Shown here: piece after piece, positions 24,401-36,300 of the stretch
Layout: each line of letters begins with the position of its first letter
Position numbering within the stretch: position 1 is the first letter of the stretch
DNA from: Brachypodium distachyon
Taxonomy: Eukaryota > Streptophyta > Magnoliopsida > Poales > Poaceae
Length of the DNA: 64,000 bases
Reading direction: 5' to 3'
Assembly (NCBI RefSeq): GCF_000005505.3
Contig: NC_016132.3
Span: forward strand, 18,404,501-18,468,500
The notes under the pieces: generated by a model
Databases searched by the model: none
Seen by the model: the letters and a program-made list of their open reading frames with translations, nothing else
What the model was told of the DNA's origin: nothing
Translations under genes and position numbers: made by a program

Positions 24401-25909
24401 TTCTCACCCAAATCGTCGCCGCTCCCGTCATGGAGCCACAATCCCCGTCCGCCTCTGCCTAGTCGACACGTCACACGTGCCGACCTGCCTAGCTATGCAT
24501 GCTAGCTAGCGCTCGTCCGTCGGACCCAATATTGATGGTGCATATGCGTAGTTGATTGATGTACTCCTAGCAGCTGCAGCTCTCTCGTGGCGATGCCTCG
24601 ACCTTTCTCTGTGTCTGCTTTTTTCGTGGTGTAGTTAAGGCGTATGTGTTTCCCCTGTTCCTTTCTCTCGTGCGGCGCTTTGATGGCGGTCGATGGATGG
24701 ATCCATCGTGATCGTGTCGCGAGGCTGTGAAAGAAAAAGTTGCACGGTTCGCGCGCCTGTGTGGACTGTGCTCGGTGGAGCCGGATACGGCAAAAGCACT
24801 GATCTTCAAGGCGAAGGAAGCAACAAGGATCAGCCGGGGCCACGGAGCGGCGCACGGCGTTTCCTTTGGCAGCGGCGGTGGGAAGGGGCGTCAGAGAGAC
24901 AGACGGACGGACGGCATCGGGAAAGGAAATTATTGTTGTGGGGGGGGCACGGATGGGGGGGGGGAACCGCATGCACGGCCCGGACGGACCGGAATCCCGC
25001 CGCGCAGCTAAGCTAGCGCCAGAAGTGCATCCAGGCAGCACGGCGCGGGGCAGGCCAGGCCAAGCGTGTACGTGGGTACTGTACTGTGTGTGTACGTAAT
25101 ACTCTCTCTCGTACGTGTGGTGGGCGTCACCGGACAAGACCGGTCAGGGCGTCCGTCTTTGGTAGAGCTGGTGCTACTACTACTAGGAGGTGGTAGGCAC
25201 GGACGGGACGGGCGTAGAGTCTTCAAAGGGTTTGGTACTTATCATTCGTACACGTACTGATACTGAAAAGCCGTAGCGTAAGGTTGCGTGTGAGAGGCAG
25301 TTGGGGGGGGCACGGTTTGGTTCATGCTAAATATTGTGGTGTGCTTGTGCACGGCCGGAGATGTTAAAACGTTTGACATTGGCGTTTATGGTATCATTCG
25401 TACTTATGACACCCGTAGTTTGGCGAGGGAGGGAGGGAGGACATTGCTCAACATCTATTATTATCACATCTTAGGGGATTATGATGTCGCGTGCATTGTT
25501 TAGTGCCCATGCTTTTATTTTATTTTTCTTACTTTGTATAAACAGTCTTCTCAAGAAGAAAATAAGCTTTTGCATCACCCTTTAAGTCATCTTGTAATCT
25601 CTACTCCCATCTCCCATCATCCAATGGGAGCACTTGTAAAAAAAAAATACTATCTCCATTTTTTTTTAATCGTATGCATGTACATCCAGATTTCCAAAGC
25701 ATAATGGATTGTTCTACTATTGCTTATTGTAGATAAAAAAGGTTTAACGCTAACACCACATTGGGTTAGGATTTAAGAGAGAGTAGAAATTGGAGAAAGA
25801 TCGAATGTGTCGTTCAATTAACTCACCAACTAGCACCTTGTCATCGAGCTTATTTTGTATTAAGAAAAATTGCATTTACAAGTAAAACAAATTGGATGGA
25901 TTAAGATTA
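21430..25909. other. Intergenic DNA, no gene recognised
   Basis: About 21430-22130 is AT-rich without features. About 22135-22500 repeats GCTCGT and CTTAACGA-like words and may be an old transposon remnant. About 23260-25260 is GC/CpG-rich with short open frames on both strands but no recognisable protein, and has long C/G runs near 24943-24965. About 25440-25900 is AT-rich. Confidence 0.4.
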
Positions 25910-26140
25910 TACTCCTTACTTTTCACAAAGGTTGGTGCACTGAGACCAAATACGGCACCTTTGTTTTTGAAAAGGCTTTGGAAAAAATAATTCTGAAATA
26001 AGATGTGTTTTTTCATACTACATGAAATTTATACCAAAAGATTCGTCTTCGAAGTTCTTGCTAAAAAAATGAGTTGCGTTGTTTTATAATCTGCTGTAAA
26101 AAATAATCCATACATATAAATGTACAATAGTTGGTTAGCG
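25910..26140. mobile_element. Degenerate Stowaway-type MITE
   Basis: The left end CTCCTTACTTTTCACAAAGG and the internal GATTCGTCTTCGAAGTTCTTG match the family of 151-384 and 10556-10802. The right terminus is lost or too diverged to place, so the right limit is approximate. Confidence 0.6.
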
Positions 26141-27473
26141 AATCAAAAACAGGAAACAAAACAGACCAGAAAAAGAGCATCAGTACCATAATTTTTCCGA
26201 GTCTAAATCGTCCGGTCCCTAGAGAATCCAGTGCGAGGCAAAATCATGAATTCCAAGGGTGCATTGCGGTGAAAAACTGGCAAGCTGTTTTTCAAATCAA
26301 GAATTCAAGGCGGGCGAAACACATTGAAACCTGGACGAAGTAATTATGGAGCGTACCAGTAGTCATACTCCACGCAGGAGCCATACATCGGTAGTCAGTG
26401 TCAGCAGTGAAAACTTAACTCGACGGTGGATACCCCAGCGAAACCAACCATTTTCATCTACTGTACTCGGTGTGCTGTGCCGTGCCGGTGTGCACGGAAC
26501 GATTTTGGCACGTATTGAATGTACGCCTCTTTCCAAGGCAGCGAGGACACGACAGGCTTGCCACTGTCTCGCCCGGCGCGGCAGCAGCCGCAGCCAGAAG
26601 GCAGGATGGCAGTCAAGGTGGCTACGTTAGGCTAGCTCGCGCGTTCCCAAGGCGATCGATGGCCATCTGCTACCGCGGCAGCAGCAGCGGACGGGGTCGC
26701 CTTGCATGCATGCCCGTTCCCGAAAAACGTCTCGCAAAATGAATGCCCCCGCCCCCTCCCCCCCACGCCGGGCCCGGCCGACCGGAGCCTTCGCTGCGCC
26801 CGAGAAACGAATCGGGCAACCACGCCCACGCCCTTGTGTGGCTCGTACGGGCGCGCGCTCACCCCCGGGCCCCGCCGGCCTTTTGGTGCTGAGCGGCGCC
26901 GCACGCACGCGACCCCTCTGCCCACCCCAGCAACCGTAGTCCGTGCTGCCTCCTGACCCACGACACGCCAGCCGCACGGCGCACCCCGCGAATCGTTTCC
27001 TGGCACGTGAACCCTTGTACGTACCAATAGCCAATAGGCTGCAGAAGGGCGCGTGTGTACGTACACGTAGCACTGGCGCGCTGCGTGACACAACGTAACG
27101 GGGCAGGGGGGGTGGTTCAGGCCTTTTTTGCCCGCCGACGCACGGCAGAGTACAGTAGTCCGTGCTGTGCTGGTTCAATGAGAGCGGCTGCTGAATCTGA
27201 ACGGGACGGGACGGGGAAGGATGTGGTAGGGCTGGCGTCACGGTGCGAAGGAAGAGGAGGCTGCAGCGCGGGGGGGCCGCGGGACGTCAAATCGCGCGGC
27301 GGCTGAGGCAGCGCACGAGGCCGCGGCCTGGTCAGCGACAGCCTCAAATACCCCAAAGCCTACGCCCACCGAGCCCCAGAAACCTACTTCTACACTGCCT
27401 CCCTATCTCCCTCTCCCTCTAGTAGCTCACGAGGGCGCCCTGCATAGAGAGAAACCCATCATCGCGCGCTCCG
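26141..27473. other. GC-rich region upstream of ERF gene 2
   Basis: No gene recognised. About 26480-27330 is GC-rich, with open frames on both strands that show no domain. It grades into the ERF gene 2 promoter. Confidence 0.5.
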
Positions 27474-27479
27474 TATAAG
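27474..27479 (+). promoter_or_regulatory. Probable TATA box of ERF gene 2
   Basis: TATAAG preceded by GCTCCG, 129 bp upstream of the ATG, the same spacing as in ERF gene 1. Confidence 0.55.
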
Positions 27480-27602
27480 ACCAACGACTCCTGCGTTAAG
27501 AGTTTTCCATATATTGGCACTTGTCACCGGCAACGCAGGCAGGCAAAGGCAACAACAAGCCGTGAAGTTAGGGTGTGCGGGGGAGCTTAATTAAGCCAGG
27601 CA

Positions 27603-28190
27603 ATGCAGGAGATGATGAGAGGCGGAGATCAGCGGAGCCGCTGTGGCGGCGCCGGCGGTGGTCGGGGGGGAGTCGTGGCGAGCGGCGGCGGGGGAGCGGG
27701 AGCCGAGGGAGGGCGGCCGTACCGAGGGGTGAGGAAGCGGCCGTGGGGCCGGTACGCGGCGGAGATCCGGGACCCGTGGAAGAAGACGCGGGTGTGGCTC
27801 GGCACCTACGACACCCCCGTCGACGCCGCGCTCGCCTACGACCGCGCCGCCGTCGCGCTCCGCGGCTCCAAGGCCAGGACCAACTTCGGCTCCGGCTCCG
27901 GCACCGGCCTCGGCCTCCTCCACCAGCAGCAGCAGCCTCCGCGTCCGGTGGCGCACGTTCCGGCGGCGACGACCTTCGGCGGGCTCGACGTCACCCACCC
28001 CTCTCCATGGCATTTCGTCTACTTCCCGTCGAGGCTTCAGGACTTCCTGACGCAGGCGCCGGGCCCGGTCGTGGCGCGGGAGTTGGTTGCGCCGTCGCTG
28101 CCGTCCACGGTGCTGGAGCTCCGTACGGGGCCGAGTGCTACTCCCACGTTCGACCTCAACGAGCCCCCGTCGATGCTGTTCGGATCGTGA
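27603..28190 (+). CDS. AP2/ERF transcription factor with FDLNEPP EAR motif
   Basis: Intronless, 195 aa. The first ATG after the TATA box is used; a second in-frame ATG follows at codon 4. After a Gly-rich N-terminus, the AP2/ERF domain spans residues 39-96 ([20 protein letters not shown] ... [16 protein letters not shown]). The C-terminus has FDLNEPPS at 183-190, a DLNxxP-type EAR repression motif; both features point to a nuclear transcriptional repressor of the ERF group VIII type. A short Gln run lies after the domain. It is close to the ERF at 17275 in the DNA-binding domain but diverged elsewhere (it has WKKTR where the other has AKKSR), so it is an older tandem paralogue. A 20-bp direct repeat (TCTGCTGCAGGGGCTCACGC) occurs twice downstream, at about 28547 and 28599. 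Confidence 0.95.
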   Translation: MQEMMRGGDQRSRCGGAGGGRGGVVASGGGGAGAEGGRPYRGVRKRPWGRYAAEIRDPWKKTRVWLGTYDTPVDAALAYDRAAVALRGSKARTNFGSGSGTGLGLLHQQQQPPRPVAHVPAATTFGGLDVTHPSPWHFVYFPSRLQDFLTQAPGPVVARELVAPSLPSTVLELRTGPSATPTFDLNEPPSMLFGS

Positions 28191-28900
28191 GCAATCTCAT
28201 CCTGCCGGTCGCGGGATCGTAGAGTAGAGTTGTAAGGGTAGGATCATCAGATCATGGTAGAGACTAGAGAGCGGAGAAGGTGAGTGGAGAAACACTGGTC
28301 CCTATGTACATATACCTAGTTAAGCAAAGTTTGGCCTTCGTGATCCATCTCCTTTGCTGTGTCCTGTGTCCATCTTTTCCTCCGTTACCCCCTGGTATAC
28401 TTTGCTTTGATCTTCTTGGGCATCTCTAAAACGGTTTTGATTGGAGACTGGCAAAATGCGGAGAGAAGGGAAATAGCGTTACTTCCGGCGTTTTGCTGCA
28501 TCTGAGTTTATGTTTGCGCAGTCTCCATCTAACACGGTACGTCGCATCTGCTGCAGGGGCTCACGCTGAGCGTACACATTCGTTTGGGTGCGCCAGGGTC
28601 TGCTGCAGGGGCTCACGCCGAGTAGTTGCTAACCGCTGCATAAACATTCGTTTTATTGTTTTGCGTTCTGGTGTTTATCGGCACAATGAAGCTTGAACGG
28701 AATACGCTTATAAAGTACGATGCCAGCAGAACGCGTTCTTGATGCTACTTCCATTTTTGTTTTGACAATGTTAGTGCTTTGCTCGCAGCGCCAAAACATA
28801 TACATCTACCATTGCCGATAACACACGTATGGGTGTAAGCTCAAACTGATATGGAGAACAAAAGGGTTCCTTCGGAACTTAGATAGCATGGTAACAAGTA
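28191..28900. other. ERF2 3' UTR and spacer
   Basis: Probable 3' UTR, then spacer with two copies of TCTGCTGCAGGGGCTCACGC about 52 bp apart (about 28547 and 28599). No gene. Confidence 0.5.
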
Positions 28901-29016
28901 CTTCTCCTTCTGATTCTAAATTCTTCGCTCAGATTTGCCCAAATATGAATATATCTATTTTTAAAACACGTTTAGATACATGAAATATTTCGTCAACAAT
29001 TTAGAATCGAAGGGAG
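28901..29016. mobile_element. Stowaway-type MITE
   Basis: 116-bp foldback, CTTCTCCTTCTGATTCTAAA and complement of TTTAGAATCGAAGGGAG, TA flanks, core with GTTTAGATACATG. Same family as 60467-60578 and 63358-63470. Confidence 0.85.
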
Positions 29017-29110
29017 TAACTCCATGGTACGTAATAACAGTCAGGGCATTCATGTATTTACACGACATAAAACTACCTTAGTATTAATAAAAAGCCTGAT
29101 GCGCGCCTAA

Positions 29111-30261
29111 GACTACTCATAGTGAGAGCAACTTAGGTAGTAAAATAAGATGCCAACTAGGCATTTTCGTGACATGGCATGTTATTAAATGAAGAAAAGA
29201 GGAAGGTGGTAATTAGATATGTTACCTAAGATGAGTAAATTTCACGGAACCACAGGTTTTGAGGCAGCCTTCTCACGGAGCACTGGTAGATGCTAATCTG
29301 TCCACAGAACCACAACTTTTGTATCCAATTGTCTCCGTCCACCCAAAACACGGATTTAATCTCGTTTGACATTATTTCTTACAGGTGAGGCCCACACGTC
29401 AGGCGTCACATCTTTTTCATGAGACCCCTTGTCTTTTTCTTTTTTTTTCCTCATTGCTCTTCTACGGTCAGAGTTTTCTCGAACTGGCCATGGAAATTGA
29501 CCCGAACGCTGCTGCCTTGCCACCACGCCGCCCTGTTGCCCGCCGCGCGCCCGCCCCCACCGCCGCCGCCCCGCCGCCTGCTGCCTCGCCCGCCCGCCCG
29601 CCGTGCTTCCCTGCTGCCCCGCTGCCTCGCCGCCTTGCTGCCCGCCGCACGCCCACCCCCACCGCCACCTGCCGTCTGCTGCCACGCCCGGCCACCTCAC
29701 GCCCGCCCCCACCGCCGCCCGCCCCGCTGGCCTGCTAAAAATCCTCCTCTCAACTTATCGGTACTCTTGTTGGATAGTTTGCCTTAGATTCTGCAATAAA
29801 AAAGATTACTATACTGCAAAATCATTATTTTTTGGCACAAAAGATGGACAGTGGGTTGGATAATAAAAAAAACTCCCACCGCATAAGAAGAAGAGTGAGG
29901 AAAAAAAAGAAAAAGACAAGGGGTCTCATGAAAAAGACGTGATGCCTGACTTGCAGGCCCCACCTGTAAGAAATAGTGTCAAACGAGTTTAAACCCGTGT
30001 TTTGGGTGGACCGAGACAATTGGACACAAAAGTTGTGGTTCTGTAAACAGATTAGCATCTAACAGTGCTCCGTGAAAAGGCTGCCTCAAAACCTGTGGTT
30101 CTATGAAATTTACTCCCATAAAATCACACAAATCAAGGCAGGACGAGTTTACAACCTAATAAATGATATAATGCATAACACCACATACATATTACTACCC
30201 ACCATGAAGGTAGTAATTTAGACTAGTAATATATCCAGCCGCAATTCCACTATGACCAGCC
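29111..30261. mobile_element. Tourist-type MITE, split by a MULE
   Basis: Termini GACTACTCATAGTG and the complement GGCTGGTCATAGTG, with TAA on both sides (29108-29110, 30262-30264), as expected for PIF/Harbinger Tourist elements. Two halves, 29111-29232 and 30116-30261, add up to about 268 bp. The left half contains GACATGGCATGTTATTAAAT, common in Triticeae MITEs. The right end is 66 bp from the SMC4 stop codon. Confidence 0.78.
29233..30115. mobile_element. MULE with long terminal inverted repeats and GC-rich insert
   Basis: Left arm about 29233-29470 and right arm about 29870-30115 are inverted copies, starting GAGTAAATTTCACGGAACC at the left. Each arm is about 240 bp and includes an AAACACG and a GACACAAAAGTTGTGG-like block. 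Long arms and an 883-bp size suit a non-autonomous Mutator-like element. The centre (29490-29735) is extremely GC-rich and could be captured gene DNA (Pack-MULE), but no source gene is recognised. No target duplication could be identified, so exact edges are uncertain. Confidence 0.78.
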
Positions 30262-30327
30262 TAAGGAACCTCGGTTCCAAGAGGACACCAAAGACTACTG
30301 CATCCAGCCGCAATTCCACAGTACAGA

Positions 30328-33300
30328 CTAAACTACTTGCATGCTCTCGGCGAAGCTTCCAGGGTTGATGGTTATACTCTTCGTGCAATTATCTGTCTTG
30401 TAGATGCCAACCAGCCTATCAGCTAGTTCAAACATGTTGTTTCTGAGGCTGCAAACAAGCGACAAAAGTGAGTTTATGTGATTCATCAAACACAAAGAGT
30501 AAAAAAGAAAAACACTGTGCCTCCATACAATCCTTCAGATATGTTATTTTGTGCACTTCTGTAGATTAAATCTGGACTGTAAAGGGTGTTTGGTAATTAC
30601 ACTGCACAGTTGGTCTACTCGTGTATATCTCGGAGCTAAATGTTTTTTCTTTAGATTTGCTTGATAGACAAGGACTTAGATCAGTTTCTAGTCGTATCCA
30701 AAGGGTCTGTGCCCAATTAGAGCGCACTCAAACAAGCTCTAAAAGGATTGTGCAGCTTGAACATATGTTATGGGGGCAAAGCCTACAAAAAAGTAAGATA
30801 TGAAAAAAAGACTTACCTAATAATAATGAACTGGGCATCTTTTGTTCGGTCTTTCACATAATGTCCAACGATGGATACATTCTTAAAATCTGTAAAAAGC
30901 TGCTTCATTAATCCATAAAATTGAAATGTCAGATAATACTAGCAAAAGAAAAAGGTCACAAGACTTACCCAAGGCTGCATCTATCTCATCCATAACATAC
31001 AAAGGAGTTGGTTTGTAATGGTGAAGAGCAAATACTAGGGCCAGGGAGCTAAGCGTCTGTAAGACAGCAAATGTTTAAATTAGTATATCCCTAAAAGAGT
31101 AATACTAGGATGACAAATATTTAGTAGTCCATGTAACACACGAACATTGCAGAGCAAAGGAGTAAAGGTGAAGTATTTTGCATTATAAGATCAAACATGC
31201 AAAATCGAGCAACATATTTGAAGTACATGCAAGCAGCATGAAGATCTTGCGCCAAGATATTTTATGCTGTTGAAGCAGTCAACAAGATATATAACCGATT
31301 AATTCAGAGGGGAAAACATACACATGTATAAAATAAGCAAAAGATAGATGTGTCTAGCATATTAGAACCTGTGCAGTGGCTTTTCTCATGTGTGTCGCAT
31401 TGGGCTGATATATGTGGGATCATAAATGCTCATTTCAGGTTCTGAATAGTTGAGTTTCACTGTAAAATCAGCTGTACCTTCAGTACATACAGCAATTTTA
31501 ACAAGACCCGACCAATGCCTTGTATCAAGATTAATTACATACCAGATCTTTACATACCCATCTTGAAAACCTTATATATTTTCATGCGAAATGTCACATC
31601 AAGAAAGTGTTTTCATTCCCAAATGTGCAATTAACCAGCAGCTTGGGTGGTCAGCCAAGCGAGGTATGCTGGCTGCCCACCAGGGTTTGACCCCCGAGGG
31701 CCCCATTCTGGTGCCTCACCTTGTGAAAATTAATATATGTATCTATATACTGTCAGATTGCTATCGTGAATATCTTACAGTTTAAATTCAAAAATAAATA
31801 AAGCAGTACAACGTTTCTGATAATATCGGATGTTATGTTCTCAATTTTTCAAGGGACATCATTTGTGGAGCCCATTTTATAGATTAGAGAACAAACACAA
31901 ACATGAAATGGTTTTCGCTCTTAGGATTATATGCACCTTCTATTGGTTTGAAGTAAAACTGTAAACTTCCATTGAAATGACCAGTTGCGATAAAGGGATA
32001 ATGGCTTTCTGCGTGTCATCTTTCTCCATAAAATGGTACGAACTTTGTAATACATCTAGAAGTGTGGAAAATGATACCTTCTCACCGCCAGATAGATTGG
32101 CAATGTTCTTCCAGCTTTTCTTGGGAGGTCTTACACTGAAAACAACACCCTCCGAAAACGGGTCCAATGAATCAACTAGTTCCAGCTCTGCATCACCTCC
32201 AAGAGTAATCATCTGAAACCAAACGTAATTATTTTTTATCATTTCACAATCTCTACGAAAATAGATATCTTTTGAGCAAGAAGCTTTTTTCTTTTTCTTC
32301 TTGTACTTGATATGATCGGTCAACATTTTCACTACCTTTCCCCCTGTTATTTCTTGAAATCATGTTTTAAGAGTTAATATCAACAACTTGCACGACAAAT
32401 AAGGGCAATGCTATCACATCATTGCTGCAGTGATGAGCAAAGTCTTTCTTTCGTGTAATATCCCTTCAGAATTGCAGTCTTACAACAAATGTGTAAGAAC
32501 AAACCATGAAAGCTGCCAAGAATTTGAGTCGACCCTCAGTTACTAGGCGGTAAGCACAGTCTAATGAGATTACAATGATGCCTTGATCTGTCACACGGTG
32601 ACGGGGTGGTTGGACTTAAATTGTGAAAGGATGAGTATCAAATTAGAAGCCCGATATGTGTATTCATACCTGGTACATCTCTTTCAGTTTCAGAGAAATG
32701 ATGTTGAATCCTGCCATGAATTCATCTAACCTGCAATTATGTATATTTGTATGTAAGGAGGTAAATCAACCAACAGAAACATAATATTGAAAATAAGGAG
32801 ATACCTTCTTTTCCTCAGCCCATCATATAGCTTCTTAAGATCATCACGCTCCTGAGTGGTAGCATTTAGCTCATCAACACGCTCGCCATATAAACGAGCC
32901 TTCATGTGATACCTGATTCAACCAAGAGAAGTAAGGAAATTGTTAATGAAAAACAGGTTTTGTCAATAGGTGGATCTCATCAACCCATACTCTGCAATTG
33001 AATCCAGGTTTGGACTCAAGTCTTTAAGCTGAGCTTCCAACAATGCGACCATCTCCATTGCTTTTTTCAGGTCAAATATTGCACTGAGATTCTTATCACA
33101 CAGTGTTTCTTTGAGTTTCTCAGGATCAATAGCGTCCTTCTGGATTCTGATGAAGAAATCACAATTAGTCTTTGAAACTGTACAGAAAACATGCATGATT
33201 CACAATGTAATTGAAAATTAACATGTGGACATACTGATCCATGTGTTTAACAAGATTAGTCTGAATGTCAGCAAGCCTTTTCCTAAATGCCTTCAGCTTC

Positions 33301-36300
33301 ATTTCCCACTCCTTGGCAAGCTTTTTTGTATCTTGCAGTTTGTACTCTGCATCAACCTGTTTTTATGCACAAGCAGTTCATATTATTTTGGTTCAAAAAC
33401 AAGTTCAAGTCATATGGTGGAAATAATTATGATATTAGCAAGATAAAGTCACAGAAGATACCTCAGAGGCTCTTAGTTCATCCATCACTTTCTTTGTTTT
33501 ATTGTAGTCTTCCTTTGTTTTGTCAAGCTCATCTTTATGGCTGTCTATCATCTACAAGTTAACCCGATTATCATTACCCTTCCAAACATGCAACAACCCA
33601 GTTAGGGTCCAAACCATAGACCAACATAACTAAACTACCTCCTGGTTTTTCTTGTAATCTTCTTGAACAAGAAAAGCCTTCTTCTCTATCTCTTTGAATA
33701 CAGACATCAACTTCTCCTTTTGAGCTAGAAGATTCTCGTTTTCTTTTTTGGCCTCTTCGATGCCCTTGGTCAACTTTTTCAGCAACTTCTCGCATGTAGT
33801 AATTTTAACTTTGTGGCGGTTGATATCCGAGCTTGTTTTGTCAAATTCCTGACATTTGAAGCACGAAATATAAACATCAGAATGAGACACCAAAGCATCT
33901 TTAGTTCTCATAAAGATCTGGGTTAGTGACGGTGCATTCACCCTCACTGAGATTACCTCTTAAGTTGCCAACAAAACAATTAAACATGCTATAGTACAAA
34001 TATGTACCACGATTTTTTGATTAGTTTCTTTTTTTGCGAGGAAAGTGAGCTTTATTAATCATGAATAGGATTACAATCAGCAGCAACCGCTACAGAAACA
34101 CACGGATGAGGTTGATTCAACAGGCAATCTGATCCTCGAACCTCCCGCGCAAAGTTTGCTAACAAATCTGCAACCCTATTTTGTGTATGACTATAGTTGA
34201 TTCTATTTATTTATATTTTGAGATAATTTTTTGTTCTGCACAAAGTTAAAGACTGTGATGACACACGTTTAAACAACTATGCAATAAGAAATTTCCATGG
34301 CAATAAAGAGCACTTATGTAGTGTACTTACAGATTGGATTTTTGCAACTTTGGCCTTCTGATCCTTTAGCACCTTCCCCCCTGCATTTTCAATTTTCTGT
34401 TGAAGTTCTGATGCCTGTTTAATGTTGCAGCAAACATAAGTTAAGGCTGCGTAGGAAAGGTACTTGTAACAACAGTGCTTCAACAGCTTTAGTAGAGTAG
34501 ACACAAGCATTCGAGAGGTCTGAATGTTTGATTATTTGCAAAAAAAAAAATCCTGAATTGAAGTTGATGCTGACAAAACCAGATTGACTTGGCTTCAGGT
34601 TGAAATGAGTATAGGCACTTGCCTGATCATTGAGCTTGCTGGAACACTTTGCAAGTCTATTTAGTTCATCTTGCTCAGTAGATATGATGCCATCCAGCTC
34701 TTTCATTCTGCCAACCTCATCTTCTTTGGGATGTGCTGCAGCTTTCAGTGAATCTAGTCGCTTTTCATTGTAACTGTAGTGTGCCTTCATACTCTCAACC
34801 TTTTACATGAGGAAAAGGTCAGGTGATCTCAACATAACAAACAACTACAAGGACAAGAAGAATGCACATGGTTTAGCTACCTCCTTTTTAGCTTTTGCCA
34901 GTTCCATCTCGAGACGGGATTTAGCTTCCTCCAGGGACCGGTAGCGTTTTTTTGCGTCATTAATATTTTCACGTAACCCGTTGAGTTGGTCAACAAGTTT
35001 TTTTAGATCATTTTCAGCATTTATAACCGCCTCTTCTGGAACACTTTCTCGGATGGATGTGCCCATCTTGCCACCCCGTGGTTTGCTACCACCACCGCTC
35101 ATGGTCCCGGACTTCTCAAAAAGTGCACCGTCAAGGGTAACTACCCGACGGAATTCATTATCTGCAGTATATGCAATTCGGGTAGCCTGACAAAATAGAT
35201 GGTAACAGTTGTCAAAAGGTTCCATGCAAACAGAATATTATATGTCCTGAATAAAGTAGTTCTCTGAACTAATGACAGTTCCCCAAGGCTCGCAGTTCGA
35301 TGAAAATGCTAGCTGGATAATTGGGTACTTAGTTGAGAAAGAAAGATATAAGGCACGTGATAACTGCAAACAGTTAGAAGTTAAAATAGTGTGATTAAGG
35401 TTTTACCTGATCAAGATCGTTTGCAACAACAGTATTGCCCAAGGTAGCAAAGAAAGCCAACTTCAGCTTCTCATCTTTAACCTTTACAAGATCAAAGAGA
35501 CGTGGAACTCCTTCAGGCGTTTTTACTTTCTGTTGTAGCTTATGAAGATGATGTGTTTGCTTTTCCTGTAAAGGTAAATACAAAAATCATGCCTACAGCA
35601 ATAAATCCAATAGGGGGCTGAGTTTGTGTATAAATAAACAGGAAAGCACTAACAACATAAAAGAGCATTACCAGTATCATAAAAGTAGCAATCCCAAGAT
35701 TTCTTCTGCGTAATAGTTCAACACAGGCTTGGGCTGAGTTTGTTGTTTCAACAACAATATAATCAAGTCCATGGCATGCTGTTGATATGGCAACATCATA
35801 TTTCGCTGCAAGGTAGAATAGCTAATAATGTTACCTAGATAGATGCAACAAGGAAGATAAAATCATGATGAGGTTCCCACTCACCAATATTGTCCAATGG
35901 TGTATAATGGCACCCCCAGATCATAATAGATATAGAAATAATGTAATTTTAATCTTGACAAATTCACTTAGGGGAGTTGACAAACTTAGCACCCTGCATT
36001 TTGAAATGAGGCTGTCGGGGCTTTCTGGCTAGTAACAAGAAAATATTGAGCAGCTGGAGAAGCCTCTACCTAACCCAAGCATACATCAAGAGAAACTATT
36101 GTTGTTGTTTTTTCGAATAAAGGTTGTATCTTTGACCAAGCCTGAACCCAATATAAATTCTTAACCTGGAATGCTTGGCAAAAAGAGCCTGAAATTTTGT
36201 AGCATATTTAAACTAACAATATACACACACAATAATAATACTATCAAAAATTTATTTATTGTACTTTGGTTCAACGGTAAGAATCATATTCGTCTAAGTA

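Noticed and set aside
29385..29738. Pro/Ala-rich gene in the MULE centre
   Set aside because: It starts in the inverted arm and is low-complexity; more likely captured DNA than a gene.
31640..31740. tRNA-like look of the GGGTTTGACCCCCGAGG stretch
   Set aside because: The arms do not form a cloverleaf; it lies in an SMC4 intron and is probably a transposon scrap.
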